Assembly (NCBI GenBank): GCA_947461445.1
Contig: CANHKV010000007.1
Span: forward strand, 1 to 59,769
Reading direction: 5' to 3'
Source: Holosporales bacterium
GTDB lineage: Bacteria; Pseudomonadota; Alphaproteobacteria; Holosporales; Holosporaceae
DNA: 59,769 bases
The position numbers and the translations under genes are program-made. Positions 1 through 8,364 of this stretch are shown here, one piece after another. The notes below the pieces were generated by a model. That model was not told where the DNA came from. It saw only the letters and a list, made by a program, of their open reading frames with translations, and ran no database searches. The first letter of the stretch is position 1; each line of letters begins with the position of its first letter.

Positions 1-267
1 CCTGATCTTATTGATCCTAAATATAGAGAAAAATATAGAGAATATTTGCAAGAATATTGGCAAACAATAAAAGATGATTTAAATCCCTTTATAAAAGATG
101 GTACAATAACAAAAGAAGGCTTAGTACGAACCGACGTGCATTATTCTCCTTTACCAATAAGTTCACTGGCATCTCCTTATATCACTTACGAAAAAATAGG
201 CAACCCTGAAAAATGCGAGGCATGCAAAGCCAGTGCAAAACCTAAGATGGTTGAAGCAAAAAATTGA
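1..267 (+). CDS. C-terminal part of an unrecognised protein (cut by window edge)
   Basis: The reading frame is open from the first base to a TGA at 265-267, so this is the last 88 residues of a longer protein. The visible part is hydrophilic and rich in Lys, Glu and Tyr, begins with charged YREKYREY-like residues and ends with a Cys pair (CEAC) and a Lys/Ala-rich tail. No domain is recognised. An internal TTG at 46 could start a short protein, but the open upstream frame makes a truncated longer gene more likely. Confidence 0.5.
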   Translation, partial: PDLIDPKYREKYREYLQEYWQTIKDDLNPFIKDGTITKEGLVRTDVHYSPLPISSLASPYITYEKIGNPEKCEACKASAKPKMVEAKN

Positions 268-413
268 TCAATCCGTAATAAAATTCAAGCATCCCTATAT
301 TGGGATGGTGCCAACGGCCCAAGGGACAGTCCGATCCTTTGGGTCGTTCCTATATTCCATACTTTGAAAACCATGGTATCCTTATCGGGTATTGTTTTGA
401 AAAAAGTAAACCC

Positions 414-1955
414 ATGTCGTCAATGTTAGATTCCATTAAAACTTGGCCCTTTGAAGAGGCTAGAGCCCTGTTAAAACGGGTGCAGAATCAATCCATGGTC
501 ACCTTTGAAACCGGGTATGGTCCATCGGGGTTGCCACACATTGGTACCTTTGGAGAGGTGGTTCGAACCACCATGGTGCGGCATGCCTTTACCCAATTGT
601 CGGATATTCCTACTCGATTATTGTGTTTTTCTGATGATATGGATGGCTTGCGCAAGGTGCCTGATAATATACCCAATGGTGACGCCATGGCCCCATTTTT
701 AAACTTTCCATTAACCGCCGTTCCTGATCCTTTTGGAAAATATCCCAGTTTCGGGGAACACAACAATGCGCGATTAAAAGCTTTTATTGATGCTTTGGGC
801 TTGGACTATACGTTTATGAGCTCGACAGAGTGTTACAAAGCGGGCATGTTTGATGCGCAATTGCTGAATGTTTTACGCCATCACAAAGACATTTTGGATG
901 TGATTTTACCCACATTGGGGACAGAGCGTCGTCAAACCTATAGTCCTTTTTTACCCATTTCGCCCTCCAGTGGACGGGTATTACAGGTTCCCATGGAGGA
1001 ATATCGAGAAAACACCGTGGTGTTTAGGGATGAGGATGGCACGTTGGTGGAACAAGCTGTAACCGGTGGGTTATGTAAATTACAATGGAAGGTCGATTGG
1101 GGAATGCGCTGGGTGGCGCTGGGTGTGGATTATGAAATGTCTGGCAAGGATTTGATCGATTCTGTAACACTGGCCAACAAAGTGTGCCGTATTTTGGGCG
1201 GGAATCCTCCGCAGAATTTAACGTATGAGCATTTTTTGGATGAAGCGGGTGGAAAAATTTCAAAATCCAAGGGCAATGGTCTAAGCGTGGAAGAATGGTT
1301 GCGCTTTGCACCTATGGAAAGTTTATCCTATTACATGTATCAAACCCCACGTCGGGCTAAGCGTTTGTTTTTCGATGTCATCCCAAAACACGTAGATGAT
1401 TACTTGCAGCATTTGGGGGCGTATTCGGGACAATCGGCCGAGCAACAAATCAGCAATCCCGTATGGTCGATTCATTCTGGAAAACCCCCTGTGAGTGCCA
1501 TGCCCCCTGTGACGTTTTCGTTGTTGTTGAATTTGGTCAGCGTGTGCCAAGGGCAAGACAAGGATTTGGTGTGGGCCTTTATTCAGCGGGCTTATCCAGA
1601 TGTGACCCCAGAAACCCACCCCTTGTTGGATCAGTTGGTGGGACATGCGGTTGTTTATTATTGCGAAAAAGTGGTTTCCCAAAAACAATACCGTCCAGCC
1701 AGCGAACAGGAAACCAAAGCATTTATGGCTTTTATCGATGCATTGCGTAATAGCCCAGAAACGGATGCTTTTGCACTGCAAACCACAGCCTATGCTGTCG
1801 GAAATGAACATTTTTCTGTGATCAAAGATTGGTTTGATGCGTTTTATCAGGTGTTACTGGGGCAATCCAGTGGTCCTCGGGTGGGATCTTTTATTGCCTT
1901 ATACGGCAAAGACGAAACGTGTGAATTAATTCAGAGTCGTCTGGCCACAGAATAG
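414..1955 (+). CDS. lysK: Class I lysyl-tRNA synthetase
   Basis: Charges tRNA-Lys with lysine in the cytoplasm. At 513 residues it has the class I Rossmann signatures: HIGT at residues 42-45 within GYGPSGLPHIGTF, and the KMSKS-type loop KISKS at 281-285. This archaeal-type LysRS replaces the class II enzyme in many alphaproteobacteria. The frame is open further upstream (to about 300), but ATG 414 starts just ahead of the conserved N-terminal region and the extra upstream residues look non-conserved. No strong ribosome binding site is visible. It stands alone, followed by an acetyltransferase gene. Confidence 0.92.
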   Translation: MSSMLDSIKTWPFEEARALLKRVQNQSMVTFETGYGPSGLPHIGTFGEVVRTTMVRHAFTQLSDIPTRLLCFSDDMDGLRKVPDNIPNGDAMAPFLNFPLTAVPDPFGKYPSFGEHNNARLKAFIDALGLDYTFMSSTECYKAGMFDAQLLNVLRHHKDILDVILPTLGTERRQTYSPFLPISPSSGRVLQVPMEEYRENTVVFRDEDGTLVEQAVTGGLCKLQWKVDWGMRWVALGVDYEMSGKDLIDSVTLANKVCRILGGNPPQNLTYEHFLDEAGGKISKSKGNGLSVEEWLRFAPMESLSYYMYQTPRRAKRLFFDVIPKHVDDYLQHLGAYSGQSAEQQISNPVWSIHSGKPPVSAMPPVTFSLLLNLVSVCQGQDKDLVWAFIQRAYPDVTPETHPLLDQLVGHAVVYYCEKVVSQKQYRPASEQETKAFMAFIDALRNSPETDAFALQTTAYAVGNEHFSVIKDWFDAFYQVLLGQSSGPRVGSFIALYGKDETCELIQSRLATE

Positions 1956-2144
1956 GACTGAATGCCTGTAGGGGGATGAAACGCTGGCAGAATACTGCTT
2001 CGTTACATGGCACGCAGCAGTGTGTTGTTGTATTGATTGATCTGGGAGCGATGATGGTTGTTCATTACTCCCAGTGGGCTTGGTGGTTCATGTGTCAAAA
2101 AAGAAGACGGGTTAAATCCATTAAAAAACAAGGACATGGTTTTT

Positions 2145-2786
2145 ATGCTCTTTGATATTTTGCCTAATCCTGATCTGGTATACCCCATACCAGGGGTATT
2201 GCGGGTATGTTTTTTGAAAAACATCATTAAAAATCCCCGTATCCAAGTGGGCGATTATACCTATTATGATGATCCACAAGATGTGGGAAATTTCGAAAAA
2301 AACGTCTTGTATCATTTTGATTTTATTGGCGATTCTTTGATCATTGGTAAGTTTTGTCAGATCGCGTCCGGTGTAACCTTTGTGATGAATGGGGCATTGC
2401 ATGGGCTGGATGGCTTTTCAACGTATCCGTTTAAAATCATGGGGGGACCTTGGGCCAATGCACCATTGTTGTCCGATTTCAAGGGGGACACGGTGGTGGG
2501 AAATGACGTTTGGATTGGATATGATGTCACCATTTTACCTGGTGTGCATATCGGTGATGGGGCCGTTATTGCGGCCAAAAGTGTGGTGACACGCGATGTA
2601 TCGCCCTATGCAATCGTTGGGGGTAACCCTGCACGAGACATTCGTACTCGATTTGATGCCGAAACCATTTCGGTATTGTTACAATTGCGGTGGTGGGATT
2701 GGGATGCATCGCGCATCAGTCAACATTTGGACGTATTACTGGGGGGCGACCGTGATGAATTGCGCAAACGGTTGGCAACGGCATAA
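2145..2786 (+). CDS. Vat/CatB-type hexapeptide O-acetyltransferase
   Basis: Predicted acetyl-CoA-dependent O-acetyltransferase of the xenobiotic acetyltransferase group (left-handed beta-helix, trimer), the family of virginiamycin A acetyltransferases. About 213 residues. The N-terminus (PNPDLVYPI), [10 protein letters not shown], the [11 protein letters not shown] turn, the loop NGALHG with the catalytic-type His, and [10 protein letters not shown] followed by VVGGNPAR all match the family. Start is uncertain: ATG 2145 has AAGGA about 10 nt upstream, ATG 2136 is in frame, and the frame is open to TTG 2058. Many chromosomal homologues have no proven drug substrate, so the acceptor is unknown. 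Confidence 0.8.
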   Translation: MLFDILPNPDLVYPIPGVLRVCFLKNIIKNPRIQVGDYTYYDDPQDVGNFEKNVLYHFDFIGDSLIIGKFCQIASGVTFVMNGALHGLDGFSTYPFKIMGGPWANAPLLSDFKGDTVVGNDVWIGYDVTILPGVHIGDGAVIAAKSVVTRDVSPYAIVGGNPARDIRTRFDAETISVLLQLRWWDWDASRISQHLDVLLGGDRDELRKRLATA

Positions 2787-2806
2787 ACACGCAGAAAAAC
2801 GAGGGG

Positions 2807-3616
2807 TTACGCTCCTCTGATGCGTTCGTAAATCAGGGCAATGGCATAAAAACAGCCCATAATAAAGACAATGCCTGTACCTGAACGGTTTCCTTGAATC
2901 AGCAGCAATCCTGTGATGCTGGATACAATGCCTATGGCGCTGGCGCCCACACACATCCTGGGAATAGAATTAGAAAAAATGCGCATGGTCAGCGCGGGCA
3001 AAATCACAAAACTCAGCCCCAACAAAGTACCCAAAATTTGAAAAGAAATCATCAGGTTCAGGGTTAAAACAATCAAAAATGCCATTTCAATGCGTTGGGG
3101 TTTTCCCCCCTGGATGCGAAAAAACATTGGATCAAAGTAACTTAGAATCAATACACGATACTGTGTCATACAAAACACCACACTGATCAGCGCCACCACC
3201 GCCATGGCACCCGTCATGTTTGGACCAACGGCATTCACACAGCCTGTTAACAGGTGCATATCATGATCGCAATGACGATAAATCAACAATCCGGCCGACA
3301 TGGCCCACAAGGAAAACCCTGAAAAAACCGCATCGGTACCCAGCCTGGAACGTTGGGCAATCCAAGAGGTTAGACAGGCTAGACCCAACGCCACAAAAAA
3401 CCCCACCATATGCATGGCCCACAAGATGTGTCCAAAAAGAGCACCCGCCACGGCTACGCCCGGTAATAACCCATGGGACAACCCGTCGGCCATTAACGTC
3501 ATGCGTCGTAAAACCAAAAAAATCCCCAAAGGGCTAGAGGAAATAGAAATCAGTATGAAGGCAATAAAAGCCCAGAGGGTGGGCTCTGTATGGATGGCGG
3601 TGTGTGAGCACATCAT
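2807..3616 (-). CDS. Metal ABC transporter permease (ABC-3 family, ZnuB/MntB-like)
   Basis: Integral membrane permease of 269 residues with about eight hydrophobic segments. It has the family hallmarks: the N-terminal SPLGIFLVLRRMTLMADGLSHG stretch containing the conserved GLSHG loop, and a central QILGTLLG segment. Such permeases import Zn2+, Mn2+ or Fe2+ together with a cytoplasmic ATPase and a periplasmic binding protein. Neither partner is adjacent: the 3' neighbour is the convergent acetyltransferase and upstream is a gap, so the gene looks orphaned here. The metal cannot be told from sequence. Confidence 0.85.
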   Translation of the reverse strand: MMCSHTAIHTEPTLWAFIAFILISISSSPLGIFLVLRRMTLMADGLSHGLLPGVAVAGALFGHILWAMHMVGFFVALGLACLTSWIAQRSRLGTDAVFSGFSLWAMSAGLLIYRHCDHDMHLLTGCVNAVGPNMTGAMAVVALISVVFCMTQYRVLILSYFDPMFFRIQGGKPQRIEMAFLIVLTLNLMISFQILGTLLGLSFVILPALTMRIFSNSIPRMCVGASAIGIVSSITGLLLIQGNRSGTGIVFIMGCFYAIALIYERIRGA

Positions 3617-4072
3617 GACGACCGTGTTCTCCTGTAACTGGTGGTTGGATGAGGTGGTGTTTTAATGTTTTTCAAGTTCACAGTGACATAAGGATATGGC
3701 AGTGGTATGAATGATTGCAGAAATTGCTGTACAAATGGCCCCTGATCTGATTGGGTCTCCTCTGAACAGCCGGTTTTGGAATTTGGTTTTGCATTTTATA
3801 CGGTTTGCCATTATTTTCCCTTTGATTCTGGTGTTGACGCAGCATTGTGAAAGAATACGAAATGGCGTGGTACACCATGAAAACCACATTTTAAAATGGT
3901 AAGAAATAGCCTTTTTTGAAATGAACAGGCACAATGGATAACAATTTCACCATCTTACAATGATTTTCTTTGGGATGAAACCATGAAACTGTTTTTCACT
4001 GCTGTTAATAGAAAATCTTTGATATGGGCCGATATATTTCTGAAAATTCTGTAAGAATTCAATGAAAAATTG
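3617..4072. other. Gap between permease and hppA; one doubtful small ORF
   Basis: AT-rich stretch with no convincing gene. A 63-codon ORF at 3711-3902 (+) encodes a possible single membrane segment (RFAIIFPLILVLTQ) but has no well-placed ribosome binding site; an AAGGA lies 18 nt upstream. An overlapping ORF on the other strand (3662-3934) has an improbable composition. The upstream region of the permease gene must lie here, but no clear promoter was identified. Confidence 0.4.
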
Positions 4073-4100
4073 GATAAAAAATGGGGGGCTAGGCCCCCCT
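4073..4100 (-). terminator. Rho-independent terminator of hppA
   Basis: On the minus strand, 50 nt after the hppA stop, a perfect 7-bp G/C stem (GGGGGGC pairing with GCCCCCC, 4083-4099) with a 3-nt loop is followed directly by ATTTTTTATCC. This is a textbook intrinsic terminator and indicates that hppA transcription ends here. Confidence 0.88.
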
Positions 4101-4150
4101 CCCTGTTGATTACTTCCATCTCTTACCCGTTTTTATTGCCTATGGAGCAC

Positions 4151-6319
4151 TTATAAAAAGGCCAATAACAGCAATGCTGCCAAGTTTGCAATTTTAATCA
4201 AGGCATTGATGGCTGGACCCGCTGTATCCTTGTACGGATCACCCACGGTGTCGCCGGTTACGGCCGCCTGATAGGCAAGGGACCCTTTCCCGCCGTGGTT
4301 TCCTTGCTCAATGTACTTTTTTGCATTATCCCAGGCACCACCACCAGACGTCATGGATACGGCCAAGAAAAATCCTGTAATGATCAGTCCCAATAATGCA
4401 CCACCCACCATGGTTACGGCATCAATGGTCGACCCAGAGGTCATTTTAACCGCTGCATAAATACCCAAAGGCAAGGCGATGGGCAGCAAAGATGGCACCA
4501 TCATGGCGCGAATGGATGCTTTGGTTAAAATATCCACTGCACGGCCGTAATCTGGTCGTCCGATTAAGGAACCACCCTCCATCTTATAATCTTGAATACC
4601 CACAATTTCTTTGAATTGTCTGCGTACTTCTATAACCACTGCGGCTCCAGCTTGCCCTACAGCCTTCATGCTCATGGCTGAAAACAAATAAGGAATGACA
4701 CCGCCGACAAAAAGCCCCATGACAACCAAGGGGTTTTTCAGATCAAAAGACAAATCATGCAGATCCAGGTAATGGCCTACTTCTTGGGTATAGGCCGCAA
4801 ACAACACCAATGCCGCCAACGCAGCCGATCCAATGGCGTATCCCTTGGTCACAGCCTTTGTGGTGTTACCCACAGCATCTAATTCATCTGTAATTTCACG
4901 CACCGATGCGGGTAAACCAGACATTTCAGCAATACCACCAGCATTATCCGTTACAGGGCCATAGGCATCAATGGCAATAACCATACCCATCAAGGCCAAC
5001 ATGGCTGTTGCAGCCAAGGACACGCCAAACAATCCGGCACACGTATAGGACCCAGCAATGGCAGCCACAATAACAAGCACAGGCATAAAGCACGATTCCA
5101 TGGATACGGCCAATCCTTGAATAATGTTGGTTCCGGCACCGGTTTCTGATGCTTTTGCGATGCTTTGAACGGGTCTGTATTGACAGGCTGTATAATATTC
5201 CGTGATCCAAACCAAAATTCCTGTGGTGGCAATGCCAATGTACACACAGTTTAAAATATCCATCTTAGAGTACGGATAAGGCAGATCCATATAATGGATG
5301 CACAACGTAATGATGCCAGCTGACAGAGCCATGGATGCAAAAAGCCCCTTGTACAAGGCCCCCATGATGGATTTTTTCAGTCGGACAAAAAATGTTCCGG
5401 CCAAGCATCCCGCAATACAACATGCCCCAATCATTAATGGCAAAAAGACCAAACCCATTTTATAGGCCTCACCAGATTCTGGGCTGGCTGCGGCATGAAT
5501 GCCAAAAAAAGCCATTTGAATGGCAGCCACCAGTGTCACAACATAGGTTTCAAACAAATCCGCACTCATACCTGCACAGTCGCCCACATTATCCCCCACA
5601 TTGTCGGCAATAACGGCTGGATTTCTGGGGTCATCTTCTGGGATATTCTGTTCAATTTTTCCCACTAAATCGGCACCAACATCGGCCCCTTTTGTGAAAA
5701 TTCCACCTCCCAGTCGGGCAAATATAGAAATCAGTGATGCCCCAAACCCCAAACCAACCAGGGCCTCCATAATAATCCGAGGTGATGCGTTGACCCAGCA
5801 ATGCAAACCACACATTAAAATAACCACGCTGAGCAGTCCCAAACCGTTAACCAAAAATCCAGTCACGGCTCCTGAACGAAAGGCTACTAAAAAGGCACCT
5901 TTTAATCCTTGATCCACCGCTGCTTGGGTGGTGCGAACATTGGCGCGTACGGATACAAACATACCCAAATACCCGCTGATGCCTGATAAAACAGAGCCCA
6001 TAATAAACCCCAGAGTAATCCATGGGTTTTTAGGAAAACCAAACCACAAAAAAACAGCACATGCCGCGCCAACTATAAAAATGGCTTTGTATTGCCGAGA
6101 TAAAAAGGCAGACGCCCCTTCTTGGATGGCTTTTGCAATGCTGCGCATGGTGTCGTTGCCATCAGGCAAAGCCAAAATACGAGACCCCATCCACGCACTA
6201 TAGGTCAGAGCCGCCACGCCCGCCAACATTACGGCCATATAGGCGTGCATTGTGCTGTAAGCCATGGCCACAGTGCCCGCCAGTATAATGCCCATTACCC
6301 ATACCATCGCCCGTACCAT
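4151..6319 (-). CDS. hppA: Membrane-bound H+-translocating pyrophosphatase, K+-independent type
   Basis: Couples PPi hydrolysis to proton pumping across the inner membrane. The 722-residue protein has about 16 hydrophobic segments. The PPi/Mg-binding motif DVGADLVGK is at residues 213-221, followed by [20 protein letters not shown]. In GNTTKAVT the Lys488/Thr491 pair matches the K+-independent subclass, whereas K+-dependent enzymes carry Ala at the Lys position. ATG 6319 is chosen because AAGG lies 8 nt upstream and the protein then begins in the first helix; the frame extends 33 codons further. It is monocistronic with its own terminator. In parasites and symbionts such pumps recover energy from PPi. 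Confidence 0.95.
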   Translation of the reverse strand: MVRAMVWVMGIILAGTVAMAYSTMHAYMAVMLAGVAALTYSAWMGSRILALPDGNDTMRSIAKAIQEGASAFLSRQYKAIFIVGAACAVFLWFGFPKNPWITLGFIMGSVLSGISGYLGMFVSVRANVRTTQAAVDQGLKGAFLVAFRSGAVTGFLVNGLGLLSVVILMCGLHCWVNASPRIIMEALVGLGFGASLISIFARLGGGIFTKGADVGADLVGKIEQNIPEDDPRNPAVIADNVGDNVGDCAGMSADLFETYVVTLVAAIQMAFFGIHAAASPESGEAYKMGLVFLPLMIGACCIAGCLAGTFFVRLKKSIMGALYKGLFASMALSAGIITLCIHYMDLPYPYSKMDILNCVYIGIATTGILVWITEYYTACQYRPVQSIAKASETGAGTNIIQGLAVSMESCFMPVLVIVAAIAGSYTCAGLFGVSLAATAMLALMGMVIAIDAYGPVTDNAGGIAEMSGLPASVREITDELDAVGNTTKAVTKGYAIGSAALAALVLFAAYTQEVGHYLDLHDLSFDLKNPLVVMGLFVGGVIPYLFSAMSMKAVGQAGAAVVIEVRRQFKEIVGIQDYKMEGGSLIGRPDYGRAVDILTKASIRAMMVPSLLPIALPLGIYAAVKMTSGSTIDAVTMVGGALLGLIITGFFLAVSMTSGGGAWDNAKKYIEQGNHGGKGSLAYQAAVTGDTVGDPYKDTAGPAINALIKIANLAALLLLAFL

Positions 6320-6550
6320 AGAATCAACCTTTTTTGAATTTCTTTGCCTACAGAAATGACAGAAAACCCAGAAAAACGCAAGGCAGAGAAGGCCTTTTGT
6401 TTGTATCTGTTTGGACATAACCCCTTGGTTTTATTCATGCAAGGGGTTTGGCATGCTGGGTACCCATTGGTTTGTATGTGCACCCCCTTTAGGGGGGGGG
6501 CAGCATTCCGGCACCCGATGGTGTGCCTTGTTTTTATCAGACGATAAGAT

Positions 6551-7228
6551 TTAGACCTCTTGGGAGAGAGTGTCTAATATTTTTTTATACGGGCTTTGAT
6601 CTTGGTTTTCTTGATTCATTGAGGTTGTGTTTTTGGATGGATGATCATTCAGTATATTTTCTGTATCCATTTCGCTGTCCTTTTTTTGGGCTTTGTCGTT
6701 GGATCCATCATCACCAGTGGCCATCATCTTTTTTACAGACGTTGTGATGATATTTGTCAAAGTACTCAGTATTTCCATCGCATATTTTGATACGGTCATT
6801 GCCACTACCTTTGCCTTTTCCAAAGCCCCAGGCATTTCTTCGCCGGCTTTTTTTACAGCTTTTTCAGCAGCAACAGAAATCAATGTGATCAGTTTGTTAA
6901 CACCTTTTAAAAAGGTTTCTATGCTTTTTTTTGCGATCTTTTCTGTGGTTTCCCACATATCTCTGGGCTTATTTTTGTTGATGTTGATCTTTTCTATGTT
7001 ATCCAAGGGGGCCTCGTATGCATTTTTGATGCCCAGGATTTGAAATATTTCAGGGTTATTGGCTTTTTTGGCGATGTTCTGTTTGTATTTTTCTGGGGTT
7101 TCTGTTGTGTTTAAAAAATCAGGATCAGTAATTTTTTCCAATGCTACCCTTTCAGCCACCAAATCCTTTGCCATGGTGATTCCAGCTGTCAATATTGCTG
7201 CTAAAAAAACAGCATAAAATTTGTTCAT
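6551..7228 (-). CDS. Unrecognised secreted protein with coiled-coil/helical core
   Basis: A 225-residue protein starting with a likely Sec signal peptide (MNKFYAVFLAAILTAGITMA, cleavage after residue 20). The mature part is Lys/Glu-rich and helical, with a mildly hydrophobic stretch around residues 110-175 (GVNKLITLISVAAEKAVKK, then VVAMTVSKYAMEILSTLTNI) and an acidic, Ser/Asp-rich C-terminal third. No family is recognised. The frame is open 28 codons upstream, but the signal peptide supports ATG 7228. Gene-like composition and the clean signal peptide suggest a real exported protein; role unknown. Confidence 0.6.
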   Translation of the reverse strand: MNKFYAVFLAAILTAGITMAKDLVAERVALEKITDPDFLNTTETPEKYKQNIAKKANNPEIFQILGIKNAYEAPLDNIEKININKNKPRDMWETTEKIAKKSIETFLKGVNKLITLISVAAEKAVKKAGEEMPGALEKAKVVAMTVSKYAMEILSTLTNIITTSVKKMMATGDDGSNDKAQKKDSEMDTENILNDHPSKNTTSMNQENQDQSPYKKILDTLSQEV

Positions 7229-7371
7229 TTTGCTTGAATTATTTGATATTTTGTTCCAATAGTATGACGTGTTGATTGTTAAAAAATGGATAAACGATTC
7301 CAAATAGAGCATCAGCCTTTAATTGTTTTTCCAAATCCGGTATCATGATGAAAATACCAAACCCATTCTTT

Positions 7372-7707
7372 ATGCCTTTTTCTAACATTTCCACCATGAT
7401 TTCCAGTGCACCAGTGGTTGTATTTATCAAGGGAACAGCCGAACATCCCATGTGTGGGTTTTCCAGCGTTGTGGTGCGCATGTTAAAGCACTTGAACGTT
7501 CCCTTTACTTGTTTTGATGTGTTGCCAGATCCGGATTTACGTCAAAATTTAAAGACATTTTCCAATTGGCCAACATTTCCCCAGTTGTATGTTGCGGGGG
7601 AGTTGATTGGCGGGTGCGACATTGCCCAAGAAATGTTTGCAAGTGGTGAATTGGCTGAGATGTTGGAACCGTACGTTGAAAAGGTTTCCACAGAAATGGC
7701 GTCCTAA
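7372..7707 (+). CDS. grxD: Monothiol glutaredoxin (Grx4/GrxD type)
   Basis: A 111-residue CGFS glutaredoxin that binds and delivers [2Fe-2S] clusters with glutathione and BolA-type partners. The signature KGTAEHPMCGFS is complete with Cys28, followed by the WPTFPQLYVAGELIGGCDI segment that forms the glutathione site (cis-Pro and GG-D). ATG 7372 gives the usual family N-terminus; the frame also opens at ATG 7345. The ssb gene follows about 90 nt later in the same direction, and no bolA is adjacent. Confidence 0.93.
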   Translation: MPFSNISTMISSAPVVVFIKGTAEHPMCGFSSVVVRMLKHLNVPFTCFDVLPDPDLRQNLKTFSNWPTFPQLYVAGELIGGCDIAQEMFASGELAEMLEPYVEKVSTEMAS

Positions 7708-7794
7708 TCACCGCACCAGGGCATGTAAAGACTTTTTTGATTTTTTTGATTTCTTGGGTTAGAATGATTGAAATGTTTCACAGTGTATCGCGAT

Positions 7795-8256
7795 ATGGCT
7801 GGCAGTTTAAATAAAGTGATTTTGATTGGCAATTTGGGAAAAGATCCGGAAATTCGTTCAGCCCAGGATGGTTCAAAAATTGCCACATTGTCCGTTGCGA
7901 CATCAGAGCAATGGCGTGATCGTTCCAGTGATGAACGTAAGGAGCGGGTAGAATGGCACCGTGTTGTGGTTTTTAATACCCGTTTGACCGATATCATCGA
8001 ACGCTTTTTTAAAAAAGGTCAAAAAGTATACATCGAGGGGCAATTGCAGACCAGAAAATGGACCGATACTCAGAACCAAGAACATCGTGTGCAAGAAGTC
8101 ATCATTCGTTTTAAGGGCGATGTGGTTTTGCTGGATAACAAGGGAGAAGGAGGTTCTGATTACAAATCAAACCATGATTCTGGGGCGGGATATTCGTCTG
8201 GAATGTCAGATGTCCCCCACGCTGTGGAAAGTGATGACGACGAAATTCCGTTTTAA
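7795..8256 (+). CDS. ssb: Single-stranded DNA-binding protein
   Basis: A 153-residue SSB: an OB-fold of about 110 residues starting MAGSLNKVILIGNLGKDPE, with conserved WHRVVVFN and the VYIEGQLQTRKW strand, a Gly/Ser-rich linker, and the acidic tail DDDEIPF that recruits replication and repair partners. ATG 7795 is chosen over an in-frame ATG at 7768 because SSBs begin at this point. gyrA follows 68 nt downstream and the two may be co-transcribed. Confidence 0.95.
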   Translation: MAGSLNKVILIGNLGKDPEIRSAQDGSKIATLSVATSEQWRDRSSDERKERVEWHRVVVFNTRLTDIIERFFKKGQKVYIEGQLQTRKWTDTQNQEHRVQEVIIRFKGDVVLLDNKGEGGSDYKSNHDSGAGYSSGMSDVPHAVESDDDEIPF

Positions 8257-8310
8257 TGCATTGCTGTGGCATCCTATAAGCACCTGTTTTTACCATCCTC
8301 CATTATGATA

Positions 8311-8364
8311 GCGAGACCCAGACGTTGACAAAAATAAGCGAAACTCCGACGTTGACAAAAATAG
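8311..8364 (+). repeat. 27-bp imperfect tandem duplication at the gyrA start
   Basis: Two 27-bp units (8311-8337 and 8338-8364), each with the core GACGTTGACAAAAATA, sit in register and in frame. Each carries a TTG codon in the same context (8325 and 8352), so the duplication doubles the candidate start site and, if translated, gives a repeated TLTKI peptide at the GyrA N-terminus. Confidence 0.85.

Noticed and set aside
3662-3934. Minus-strand ORF of 90 codons beside the permease gene
   Set aside because: Composition with many Cys, His and Ile residues is atypical, it has no ribosome binding site, and it overlaps a competing ORF on the other strand.
6482-6501. C-run and G-run hairpin between hppA and the secreted-protein gene
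   Set aside because: The arms pair (CCCCC with GGGGG) but no T-run follows on either strand, so it was not called a terminator.
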